Source of the DNA: Anaerolineales bacterium
GTDB taxonomy: Bacteria > Chloroflexota > Anaerolineae > Anaerolineales > UBA6663
Direction: 5' to 3'
DNA length: 16,040 nt
NCBI GenBank assembly: GCA_017999235.1
Contig: JAGOBN010000022.1
Coordinates: 1-16,040, forward strand
Below, one piece after another: positions 1 through 7,539 of this stretch. The notes under the pieces were generated by a model. It saw only the letters and a list, made by a program, of their open reading frames with translations, was not told where the DNA came from and did not search any database. Positions within the stretch are counted from its first letter, which is position 1, and each line of letters starts with the position of its first letter. A program made the translations under genes and the position numbers.

Positions 1-1680
1 CACCCCGGCCAACCCGGCCAGCAGGGCCGCTAACAGCCAGCCCGTCCGGTCGGGCGTGTCCCGCACGATGAAGCCGTCCACGCTGACCTCGAACTCCGGC
101 CCGGTTTCGGCCGTCAGCACCACCGCGTGGCGGCCGGCCGGCAGTCCGCCGGCCACGAGCAAGCGCGTTGGCGGCGCCGGCTGCTCGGCGCGCAGGTCAA
201 ACACCCGCGCCGGCCCGCCGTCCACGCTGACGGTCAGCCGGCCGCTGGCCGGCCCGCGCGTGACCAGCACGATCAAGTCCGTGCCGGAGAAGGTGAAGCG
301 GGCGTCGGCGCCGGCGCGCTCGGCCGTGCGCTGCGCGCCGAAGGTCGCGGCCGGGTCCAGCGTCACGCGCCAGCCGGCCCAGTCCACGGCCCAATGGTCT
401 TCCTGGAACCAGCCCGGATACATGACGCGCGCGCCGGCGATGTAGTCCCGCACCGCCGCGTAGACGGGCCGCAGCGTGAAATCCGGGTCGGCCATGCGGA
501 AGTAATACCAGGCCTGATCTTTCTCCGCCTCCGAGGCGCGTTTGAAAAACCAGAACATGTTCGCGCCCACCCACGGCCACTCGGCCTGCGCGCGCTGAAA
601 AGCTTCCACCACATAGCGCGCCTGTTGGTCGTCGGTGACCCGGCCAAAGATGCTGGGGATGCCTTCCGGCGCGGCGTTCCAATTCATCTCCGCGATCCAG
701 ATAGCCGTGTGGGCGTCGCCGTTCTTGACCATCAGGTCGCGGATGAACAGGTTGCGGCCATAGTTGAAGAGCAAGGGCCGCTGCCGCCGGTCGGTGGGGC
801 CGCTGCCCAGGCCGTAGCCCTGCACCGAGAGCACGTCAAAACAGCGGCCGGCGCCGGCGTCATACATGCGCTGCAGGAAAACGAAGTCGTTCAATTCCGC
901 GGCGCTGTTCGTGGCCGGGTTGATCAGGCCGAGCGGGTTGGTGGGCGCCAGCGGCGCGGAGACGACGACGAGGCTGGGGTCCACCTGTTTGAGCCGGTCA
1001 TAGGCCGCGCACAGCAGGCGCGTGTAGGCCTCCGGGTCGGCCGGCTGGTCGCCCCATTCCGGATAGATATTGGGCTCGTTCCAGATTTGGAAGTAGCGCA
1101 CCCGGCCGCGGTAGCGCTCGGCCACGGCGGCCGCGAAGTCGGCATAGTCCGCGGCGTTATCGGGCGGGGCGAAGGCGCCGCGCGCGTCGCCGTCGGCGCG
1201 TGACCAGGCCGGCGGCGAGGACAGCCGGGCCAGGATCTCCAGGCCGTGCGCGTCCGCCAGGTCCACGATCTGATCGTACTTGTCCCAGGCCGACAGACAC
1301 GGCCCGTTGCGGCAATCCTCAAAGCTGCCTTTGGCGCTGATCTCCAGATCCGCCCACGGAAACTCCTGGCGCAGCCAGTGGAAGCCGGCCGCCGCGATCA
1401 GCGCCACCTGGCGCGCGCGCTTGGCCGGCTCCACCTCTTGCTGCAGGAAGGTGTTGATGCCAAACGGGTTGACGCCGTTGTATTGGATCGGGGTCTCCGG
1501 CTGCAGCTCCAGCGGCGGGCGCAGCGCGCCCACGGCGATGTTCCACAGCGCGCGCGCTTGGCTGGCGGGCTCTTCCTCGCCCGTTTGGGCATAAGCCCAG
1601 CGCCCTAACGCGGCGCGGTTGGCGAAGGCGGCCAGCGCGAGTCCAAGCACACCGAGCATCAGCCAGTTACGAATCTGCAT
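1..1680 (-). CDS. Membrane-anchored extracellular glycoside hydrolase, clan GH-A fold (3' end outside window)
   Basis: An uninterrupted frame runs leftward from the ATG at 1680-1678 to the window edge, giving 560 residues without a stop. It has an N-terminal hydrophobic segment (about residues 5-20) that serves as signal or anchor. A TIM-barrel-like region follows, with IWNEPN (E202, expected acid/base) and IAEMNW (E331, expected nucleophile). This is the two-glutamate arrangement of clan GH-A retaining glycosidases such as GH5 and GH39. Residues about 430-540 look like a beta-sandwich, possibly carbohydrate-binding. From about 547 a hydrophobic stretch begins that is probably a C-terminal membrane helix. 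The exact GH family and the sugar substrate cannot be read from motifs. It is the only minus-strand gene and diverges from the exporter operon. There is no Shine-Dalgarno sequence, but a TATAAT box lies six bases before the ATG, which supports this start and a leaderless mRNA. Confidence 0.85.
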   Translation of the reverse strand, partial: MQIRNWLMLGVLGLALAAFANRAALGRWAYAQTGEEEPASQARALWNIAVGALRPPLELQPETPIQYNGVNPFGINTFLQQEVEPAKRARQVALIAAAGFHWLRQEFPWADLEISAKGSFEDCRNGPCLSAWDKYDQIVDLADAHGLEILARLSSPPAWSRADGDARGAFAPPDNAADYADFAAAVAERYRGRVRYFQIWNEPNIYPEWGDQPADPEAYTRLLCAAYDRLKQVDPSLVVVSAPLAPTNPLGLINPATNSAAELNDFVFLQRMYDAGAGRCFDVLSVQGYGLGSGPTDRRQRPLLFNYGRNLFIRDLMVKNGDAHTAIWIAEMNWNAAPEGIPSIFGRVTDDQQARYVVEAFQRAQAEWPWVGANMFWFFKRASEAEKDQAWYYFRMADPDFTLRPVYAAVRDYIAGARVMYPGWFQEDHWAVDWAGWRVTLDPAATFGAQRTAERAGADARFTFSGTDLIVLVTRGPASGRLTVSVDGGPARVFDLRAEQPAPPTRLLVAGGLPAGRHAVVLTAETGPEFEVSVDGFIVRDTPDRTGWLLAALLAGLAGV

Positions 1681-1686
1681 GGGGGG

Positions 1687-1718
1687 ATTATAAACCGGGC
1701 CGGCGCGCTTTCTGTCAA
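1687..1718 (-). promoter_or_regulatory. Promoter of the glycoside hydrolase gene, probably leaderless
   Basis: Read on the minus strand, TTGACA (1718-1713) is followed by 20 bases and then TATAAT (1692-1687). Both hexamers match the sigma-70 consensus perfectly, although the spacer is longer than the usual 17. The six bases CCCCCC separate TATAAT from the ATG at 1680, so the expected transcription start falls on or next to the A of the start codon. No ribosome-binding site is present, which fits leaderless translation. Confidence 0.6.
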
Positions 1719-1781
1719 TGAGCGCTGGCTGATCCGGGCGGGCGCGTCGACGTGACCCCTCACGCAGAACCACGCGCGCAC

Positions 1782-1819
1782 AACCCCTTAACCCCTAACC
1801 TCTAACCTCCACAACCTCC
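1782..1819 (+). repeat. CT-rich degenerate repeat (CCCTAA/CCTCTAA-like)
   Basis: A pyrimidine-rich tract is made of short degenerate units such as CCCCTTAA, CCCCTAA, CCTCTAA and CCTCCACAA. It lies in the divergent intergenic region, between the hydrolase promoter and the candidate promoter of the exporter operon. A similar tract precedes the M20 peptidase gene at 11976-12018. It is non-coding and its function is unknown. Confidence 0.6.
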
Positions 1820-1836
1820 GGCCGCGCCTACATAAT
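1808..1836 (+). promoter_or_regulatory. Candidate promoter of the exporter operon
   Basis: CATAAT (1831-1836) matches TATAAT at five of six positions. TCCACA (1808-1813) matches TTGACA at four of six, with a 17-base spacer. Transcription would begin near 1843, leaving a leader of about 50 bases that contains the hairpin at 1847-1868 and the ribosome-binding site. The -35 box overlaps the CT-rich repeat, so it may be fortuitous. Confidence 0.4.
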
Positions 1837-1846
1837 TTCTCCACAC

Positions 1847-1868
1847 TTGGGGCCTACAGTGCGCCCAA
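1847..1868 (+). promoter_or_regulatory. Small hairpin in the leader of the exporter operon
   Basis: TTGGG (1847-1851) pairs with CCCAA (1864-1868). After a bulged G at 1863, GC (1852-1853) pairs with GC (1861-1862), leaving a seven-base loop. If transcription starts near 1843, this stem forms the very 5' end of the mRNA. The sequence GGGAG at 1879-1883, eight bases before the ATG, is the likely ribosome-binding site and stays outside the stem. Confidence 0.35.
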
Positions 1869-1891
1869 TCGCAGATTCGGGAGATTGAGCT

Positions 1892-3460
1892 ATGCAAACT
1901 CGCAAGTTATGGACGGCGGCCGCTCTGCTGACGGCAAGCAGCCTGCTGCTAGCGGCCTGTGGCGCGCGCCCACCCGCCGGCGCCCAGGGGCCGGCCCGCC
2001 AAACCGAGGCGGTCACGAGCGTGACGGCGACCTCAACCGTGGAGCTTTCCGGCTCGGTCGAGCCGCGCCAGTCGGCGACGCTCACCTGGAAGACCACGGG
2101 CCAAGTGGCGGAGGTTAAGGTTCAAGCCGGCGCGCGCGTTCAAGCCGGCGACGTCCTGCTGACGCTCGACCCGGCCAGCGCGCCGCAAAGCCTGATCCAG
2201 GCGCAAGCGGACTTGCTCACGGCGCAAACCGCCCTGGAAGATCTGCGGCATCCGTCGGCGCTGCAAGTGGCCAACGCGCAAAAAGCGGTGGCGGACGCCC
2301 AGCAGACGCTGGCGGACAAACAGCGCGCGTTGAAGAATCTGCTCTCCCCGAACGTGGCCTATTATCAGGATCAGTACCGCCGCGCCCAGCAGACCCTGAC
2401 CACGGCCCAGCAAAACGCCGAGGTCACCAATTTCCAGACCAGCCTGCGCAACGCCCAAGACACGCTGGACAACGCGGCCAGCAATCTGAAGAAGTTCCAG
2501 GATTTGGAGGCCCAGTATCCGGGCTACAGCCAGCAGCACGGCAACGCTCTGGAAAACGCGCAAAAGACCTATGACCGCGCGGTCCAGGATTACCAGACGG
2601 CGCAGTACAACCTTGAGCAGGCCCAGGCCAAAAACGCCAACGCCGTCGCGGACGCGCAGACCAGCTTGACCACGGCGCAGGCTAACCTGGCGGAAGCCCA
2701 GGCCGGCCCGGAGGCGCTGGAGCAGGCCCAGGCCGAGGCGGCCGTGGCGGTGGCGGAGGCCAGCCTGACGGAGGCCCAGCAGAAGCTGCAAGAGCTGCAG
2801 ATGGGCGGCCACCCGGATGATGTGGCCGCCGCCCAGGCGAAGGTGGCGGCGATTGAAGCCAGCCTGGCCGCGCTGGAGATCACCGCGCCCTTTGACGGCG
2901 AAGTGCTGACGGTCAATAACCTGCCCGGCGATCTGGTGGCCCAGGGCGGGGCGGCCGTGGTGCTGGCCAATCGTGATCCGCTGCACGTCAACGTATCCGT
3001 GGATGAGTCGGATATCACGGCGGTGCAGGCCGGCAACCCCGCCACCGTGACGTTCGACTCTCTGGCGGATCTGACACTCTCCGGCACAGTCGCCGCGATT
3101 GACCCGGTGGGGCAAACCGTGCAGGGTCTGGTGCGCTACACCGTGCGCGTGGACCTGGACGGCTCGGACCCGCGCGTGCTGATGGGCATGACGGCCAATG
3201 TGAAGATCGTGACCGCCGTGCAAGCGGGCGCGCTGGCGGTGCCGTTCCGGGCGGTGAAACTGGATGCCCAGGGTGAATACGTCAACCGCGTCACGGCCGC
3301 CGGCGTGGAGCGCGTGGCGGTGGTCAGCCTGCAGACGCAGGATGATGTGGTGATTGTCACCGGCCCGCTGACCCCCGGTGACGTGGTGGAAGTCTCCACC
3401 ATCCCCAGCACGACTACCACCGGCCCGCGCGGGCCGGGCGGGATGTTCGGCGCGCCGTGA
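1892..3460 (+). CDS. Lipoprotein membrane fusion protein of a MacA/HlyD-type ABC exporter
   Basis: This 522-residue protein opens with a lipoprotein signal peptide ending LLLAAC (C23 is the lipidation site), so it sits on the outer face of the cytoplasmic membrane. The order is as expected for periplasmic adaptors: half lipoyl domain (about 66-95), a very long Ala/Gln-rich coiled coil (about 100-325), the second lipoyl half (ITAPFDGEV, 330-338), a beta-barrel (about 361-440), a membrane-proximal domain (about 441-505) and a Gly/Pro tail. In MacAB and YknXYZ systems such a protein joins the permease and builds the extracellular conduit. GGGAG at 1879-1883 supports the start. It heads the operon with the ATPase and permease. 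The coiled coil, at about 225 residues, looks longer than in typical MacA, and no TolC-like partner is encoded nearby. Confidence 0.9.
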   Translation: MQTRKLWTAAALLTASSLLLAACGARPPAGAQGPARQTEAVTSVTATSTVELSGSVEPRQSATLTWKTTGQVAEVKVQAGARVQAGDVLLTLDPASAPQSLIQAQADLLTAQTALEDLRHPSALQVANAQKAVADAQQTLADKQRALKNLLSPNVAYYQDQYRRAQQTLTTAQQNAEVTNFQTSLRNAQDTLDNAASNLKKFQDLEAQYPGYSQQHGNALENAQKTYDRAVQDYQTAQYNLEQAQAKNANAVADAQTSLTTAQANLAEAQAGPEALEQAQAEAAVAVAEASLTEAQQKLQELQMGGHPDDVAAAQAKVAAIEASLAALEITAPFDGEVLTVNNLPGDLVAQGGAAVVLANRDPLHVNVSVDESDITAVQAGNPATVTFDSLADLTLSGTVAAIDPVGQTVQGLVRYTVRVDLDGSDPRVLMGMTANVKIVTAVQAGALAVPFRAVKLDAQGEYVNRVTAAGVERVAVVSLQTQDDVVIVTGPLTPGDVVEVSTIPSTTTTGPRGPGGMFGAP

Positions 3461-3516
3461 GGCCCGCCGCGGGGGTGAGGGGCAGAGACGCGGACACTGG
3501 GACAGCGAGGCCGGCG

Positions 3517-4251
<735 letters not shown>

Positions 4252-4281
4252 CGCCGGCCGGCGAGCCAGGAGTTCTAGATT

Positions 4282-5544
4282 ATGAAGATCACGATCATAG
4301 CCGCCGGCAGCCGCGGGGATGTCCAGCCGTATGTGGCGCTGGGCCGGGGGCTGCAAGCGGCGGGGCATGCGGTTCAGCTCTTGGCCACGCAAGGCTTTCA
4401 AAGCTTGGTCGCCGAATACGGCCTGGATTTCGTGGCGCTGGGCGGCGCGGTGGAAGCCGCCGCGCAAAGCCAGATGCAGGCCATCGCCGAGCGCGGCAAC
4501 TTGCTGGAGATTCTGGCCACCACCGGCCGCGGCGCGCACCAGTTGGCGCGGCTGGCGGCGGTCAGCGGATTGGCGGCCGGCCAGGGCACGGATCTGATCC
4601 TGGGCGGCCTGGGGGCGCTGCCGGTGGGCGTGGCGCTCTCGGAAAAACTGGGCGTGCCTTTTATCCAGGCGTATCTGATGCCCTTTACACCGACGCGGGA
4701 GTTTCCCAGCGTGCTGACGCCGCTGCCGCAGACGCGCTGGACCGCCTGGGCCAATGGCCTGTCTCATCACTTGGCGCGGCAGCTGATGTGGCAGACTTTT
4801 CGGGCGGCGGATAACCGGGTCCGGGCCGAAGTCTTGGATTTGCCGCCAGGCTCCTGGTGGGGGCCGTTTGCGGCCCTCCAACAGCAGCCGTACCCGGTCT
4901 TATATGGCTACAGTCCGCAGGTGGTGCCGCCGCCCGCCGACTGGCAGGGGATGGCTGAGGTCACCGGCTATTGGCTTCTGGAGCCGCCGCCCGGCTGGAC
5001 GCCGCCGGCCGCGCTGGTGGATTTTCTGGAGGCCGGCCCGCCGCCCGTCTATGTCGGCTTTGGGAGCATGCCGAGCCGCCAGCCGGAAGCCACCGCCGAA
5101 TTGGTCCTGCAAGCGCTGGCGCGCGCCGGCCAGCGCGGGGTGATTGCGGCGGGCTGGGGCGGGATGCAGACCAGCGCGCTGCCCAAGACGGTGTATATGG
5201 CCGGCGCCCTGCCGCATAGCTGGCTGTTCCCGCGGATGGCCGCAGTGGTGCATCACGGCGGCGCCGGCACCACGGCGGCCGGACTGTGGGCCGGCGTCCC
5301 GTCCATCGTCACGCCCTTCTTCGGCGACCAGCCGTTTTGGGGGCGGCGTGTCCACGCGCTGGGGGTGGGGCCGCGGCCGATCCCGCGCCCGCAGCTCACC
5401 GCCGAGAATCTGGCGGCCGCCATCCGGGCAGCGGTGTCTGACCCGGCGCTCCAGGAGCGCGCCGCCGCGCTGGGGCGGCGCGTGCGCGCCGAACGCGGGG
5501 TGGACCGGGCCGTGGCCGTCATCGAACAGAGCCGCAACCCCTAA
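4282..5544 (+). CDS. GT1-family glycosyltransferase inside the exporter operon (macrolide/sterol glucosyltransferase-like)
   Basis: A 420-residue GT-B fold enzyme of the YjiC/sterol-glucosyltransferase branch (COG1819-like). The N-terminal GSRGDVQP motif (D13 in the catalytic-base region) and the C-terminal nucleotide-sugar motif HHGGAGTT (from H324) with GDQPFW (D349, Q350) are intact, so it is probably active with a nucleotide-activated hexose. Acceptors in this family are small lipophilic molecules such as macrolides, sterols, hydroxy fatty acids and polyketides. The acceptor here is unknown. AGGAG at 4268-4272, nine bases before the ATG, fixes the start. The gene sits between ATPase and permease of one exporter, which links glycosylation to export. 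It is a paralog of the gene at 8953-10245, with the C-terminal half clearly more similar than the N-terminal half. Confidence 0.9.
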   Translation: MKITIIAAGSRGDVQPYVALGRGLQAAGHAVQLLATQGFQSLVAEYGLDFVALGGAVEAAAQSQMQAIAERGNLLEILATTGRGAHQLARLAAVSGLAAGQGTDLILGGLGALPVGVALSEKLGVPFIQAYLMPFTPTREFPSVLTPLPQTRWTAWANGLSHHLARQLMWQTFRAADNRVRAEVLDLPPGSWWGPFAALQQQPYPVLYGYSPQVVPPPADWQGMAEVTGYWLLEPPPGWTPPAALVDFLEAGPPPVYVGFGSMPSRQPEATAELVLQALARAGQRGVIAAGWGGMQTSALPKTVYMAGALPHSWLFPRMAAVVHHGGAGTTAAGLWAGVPSIVTPFFGDQPFWGRRVHALGVGPRPIPRPQLTAENLAAAIRAAVSDPALQERAAALGRRVRAERGVDRAVAVIEQSRNP

Positions 5545-5573
5545 AGCGCCGGCTGCCGGCAGAGGAGAGCCCC

Positions 5574-6803
5574 ATGAACCTGACCGAGAACTTTCGCATT
5601 GCCCTGCGCGCGCTGGCCGCCAACAAGCTGCGCTCGATCTTGACCATGCTGGGTATCATCATCGGCGTCGGCGCGGTGGTGGGGTTGATGGCCATCGGCC
5701 AGGGCGCCACCTCCAGCATCACCTCCCAGGTGGAGGGCATCGGCGCCAACTTGATTTCCATTTCCGCCGGCCGGTTTGACGGCGCCGGCGGCCCCCAGCA
5801 AAGCGCCCTCTACCTCTCCGACTACGAAGCCCTGCGCCGCGATCTGGACCCGGCCCAAGTGGCCGGCATCGCGCCGACCATCCAGGCCAACGCCACCGTG
5901 ACCTATGCCAAAGAGACGGTGACTCTGCAGGTGGTGGGGACCACCCCGGACTTTCTGGCGGTGCGGTCCTACGAATTGGAGCGCGGCCGGTTTATCAACG
6001 CCGGCGACCGCTCCAGCCGGGCGCGCGTGACGGTCCTGGGCTCGCAGACGGCCACCGACCTGTTCGGCGGCATGGACCCGCTTGGCCGCAAGGTCAAGAT
6101 CGGGGGCGTGTCTTATGAGGTGATCGGCGTGCTGAAAACCAAGGGCTCGTCCGGCTTTGGCAGTGCCGATGAAACCGTGCTGATCCCGCTGGAGACCGGC
6201 TACGACAAACTGACCGGCCCCAACCTGTCCGTGGGCGGCCGGCGCACGCTCGGCAGCATTTCCATCTCGGCCGCCAGCGCCGAGGTGGTGGACGGCCTGA
6301 TGTCCGAGATCGACCTGAGCCTGCGCCGCGCGCACGGCCTGCGCCCCACCGAAGCCGTCGATTTCAACGTGCTCAGCCAGACGCAGTTCTTGAGCACCTT
6401 GACCACCATCACCACCACCCTGACGGTCTTTCTGGGCGCCATCGCCGGCATCTCCCTGCTGGTGGGCGGCATCGGCATCATGAACATCATGCTGGTCTCG
6501 GTCACCGAGCGCACCAAGGAGATCGGCCTGCGGAAAGCGGTGGGCGCCAAGAGCAGCGCGATCATGCTGCAGTTCCTGGTGGAGACGCTGGTGCTCAGCC
6601 TGGTGGGCGGGCTGTTGGGCATCGGCCTGGGCCTGGGCATCGCGGCGGGGGTGACGTTCGCCAACTTGATCACGGCGCAAGTCACCTGGGACTCGATCGC
6701 CCTGGCCTTTGGTTTTTCGGCCGCCGTGGGTATATTCTTCGGCCTGTATCCGGCCTGGCGCGCCGCGCGGCTGCGCCCGATCGAAGCGCTGCGCTATGAA
6801 TGA
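5574..6803 (+). CDS. MacB/FtsX-type ABC transporter permease
   Basis: A 409-residue permease with the MacB topology: TM1 (about 21-42), a large extracytoplasmic domain of the MacB_PCD type (about 43-270), then the FtsX domain with TM2 (about 282-306), TM3 (about 331-360) and TM4 (about 375-393). The conserved loop after TM2, with TERTKEIGLRKAVGAK (311-326), and the C-terminal PAWRAARLRPIEALRYE are hallmarks of this family. It should pair with the ATPase at 3517-4251 and the fusion protein at 1892-3460. In such mechanotransmission transporters, ATP hydrolysis drives substrate from the extracytoplasmic side outward. AGAGGAG at 5561-5567 is a strong ribosome-binding site for this ATG. Confidence 0.93.
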   Translation: MNLTENFRIALRALAANKLRSILTMLGIIIGVGAVVGLMAIGQGATSSITSQVEGIGANLISISAGRFDGAGGPQQSALYLSDYEALRRDLDPAQVAGIAPTIQANATVTYAKETVTLQVVGTTPDFLAVRSYELERGRFINAGDRSSRARVTVLGSQTATDLFGGMDPLGRKVKIGGVSYEVIGVLKTKGSSGFGSADETVLIPLETGYDKLTGPNLSVGGRRTLGSISISAASAEVVDGLMSEIDLSLRRAHGLRPTEAVDFNVLSQTQFLSTLTTITTTLTVFLGAIAGISLLVGGIGIMNIMLVSVTERTKEIGLRKAVGAKSSAIMLQFLVETLVLSLVGGLLGIGLGLGIAAGVTFANLITAQVTWDSIALAFGFSAAVGIFFGLYPAWRAARLRPIEALRYE

Positions 6804-6804
6804 C

Positions 6805-6829
6805 GACCGGCCGGCGGCCGGCCAGGGTC
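6805..6829 (+). promoter_or_regulatory. GC-rich intercistronic hairpin before the response regulator gene
   Basis: GACC (6805-6808) pairs with GGTC (6826-6829), and GGCCGG (6809-6814) pairs with CCGGCC (6818-6823). The loop is three bases and the bulge is AG. This ten-pair GC-rich stem fills most of the gap between the permease stop and the regulator ATG at 6837. It buries AGGG, the only candidate ribosome-binding sequence there. No T-run follows, so it is not a standard intrinsic terminator. It may lower translation of the two-component genes or mark an mRNA processing point. Confidence 0.5.
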
Positions 6830-6836
6830 CAACCGT

Positions 6837-7520
6837 ATGAGCAAAACCATCCTGGTGATTGACGATGAGCCCCGCATTGCCGAAATCTGCCGCGACTATT
6901 TGAGCGCGGCCGGTTTTGAAGTGCTGACCGCCGGCGCCGGCCGGCAGGGGCTGGCCCTAGCGCGCAAAGCCAAGCCGGATCTGGTGGTGCTGGACTTGAT
7001 GCTGCCGGAGCTGGACGGCCTGGATGTCTGCCGCGAACTGCGGCGCGAGAGCGCGGTCCCCATCGTCATGCTGACGGCGCGCGTGGAGGAAAGCGACAAA
7101 CTGGTGGGGCTGGAGCTGGGCGCGGACGATTATCTGACCAAGCCCTTCAGCCCGCGCGAACTGGTGGCGCGGGTGCGCGCCGTGCTGCGCCGCAGCGAGG
7201 GCGGGCCGGCCACCGAACTGGTGCGGGCCGGCGCGCTTTCCCTGGACCGGACGCGCTACCGGGCCGGGCTGCGCGCCGCCGACGGCGGGGAGCGCGAAGT
7301 GACCCTGACCCCGACCGAATTCGAAATCCTGGCGGCGCTGGCCGCCCAGCCGGGCCGCGTCTTCTCGCGCGCGCAATTGCTCTCCGTGGCGCGCGGGGTC
7401 TCGTTTGAGAGCTACGAGCGCGCCATCGACTCGCATATCCGCAACCTGCGCCGCAAGCTGGAGCCCGTGGACTGCATCATCACCGTCCACGGCGTGGGCT
7501 ACAAGTTCGTGGAGAATTAA
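6837..7520 (+). CDS. OmpR/PhoB-family response regulator
   Basis: The 227-residue protein has a receiver domain with acidic pocket D9/D10, phospho-acceptor D53 (VVLDLMLPELDG), switch T80 and K102, followed by a winged-helix transcriptional domain (about 130-226) ending in HGVGYKFVEN. It should be phosphorylated by the kinase encoded 19 bases downstream and bind DNA as a dimer. The upstream exporter operon or the second glycosyltransferase promoter are plausible targets (inference from position). The ribosome-binding site is weak and lies within the hairpin at 6805-6829. Confidence 0.95.
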   Translation: MSKTILVIDDEPRIAEICRDYLSAAGFEVLTAGAGRQGLALARKAKPDLVVLDLMLPELDGLDVCRELRRESAVPIVMLTARVEESDKLVGLELGADDYLTKPFSPRELVARVRAVLRRSEGGPATELVRAGALSLDRTRYRAGLRAADGGEREVTLTPTEFEILAALAAQPGRVFSRAQLLSVARGVSFESYERAIDSHIRNLRRKLEPVDCIITVHGVGYKFVEN

Positions 7521-7539
7521 GCCGGGAAGGCCGCCGCCG

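Noticed and set aside
127..1203. Long plus-strand open frame (358 codons) and a smaller one at 56-445
   Set aside because: They lie antisense to the glycoside hydrolase, whose catalytic motifs and promoter are clear. Their translations are low-complexity and rich in Arg, Gly, Ala and Val with no domain pattern. They are shadows from GC-rich codon use.
1782..1819. Telomere-like or CRISPR-like repeat
   Set aside because: Units are short, imperfect and without spacers of constant length; no cas genes are present. It is a simple CT-rich repeat.
3457..3516. GTG start for the ABC ATPase overlapping the fusion-protein stop
   Set aside because: The extra 20 residues are unlike ATPase N-termini, while the ATG at 3517 gives the family-typical beginning. 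Translational coupling through GTGA remains possible but is less likely.
4252..4263. Perfect 12-base palindrome CGCCGGCCGGCG after the ATPase gene as terminator or operator
   Set aside because: It has no loop and no T-run, and GCCGGC-type palindromes are everywhere in this DNA. It is best explained by the general motif bias.
7405..7539. Upstream extension of the histidine kinase
   Set aside because: The added 45 residues come from the regulator gene read in another frame. The ATG at 7540 has its own purine-rich site and leads into the first membrane helix.
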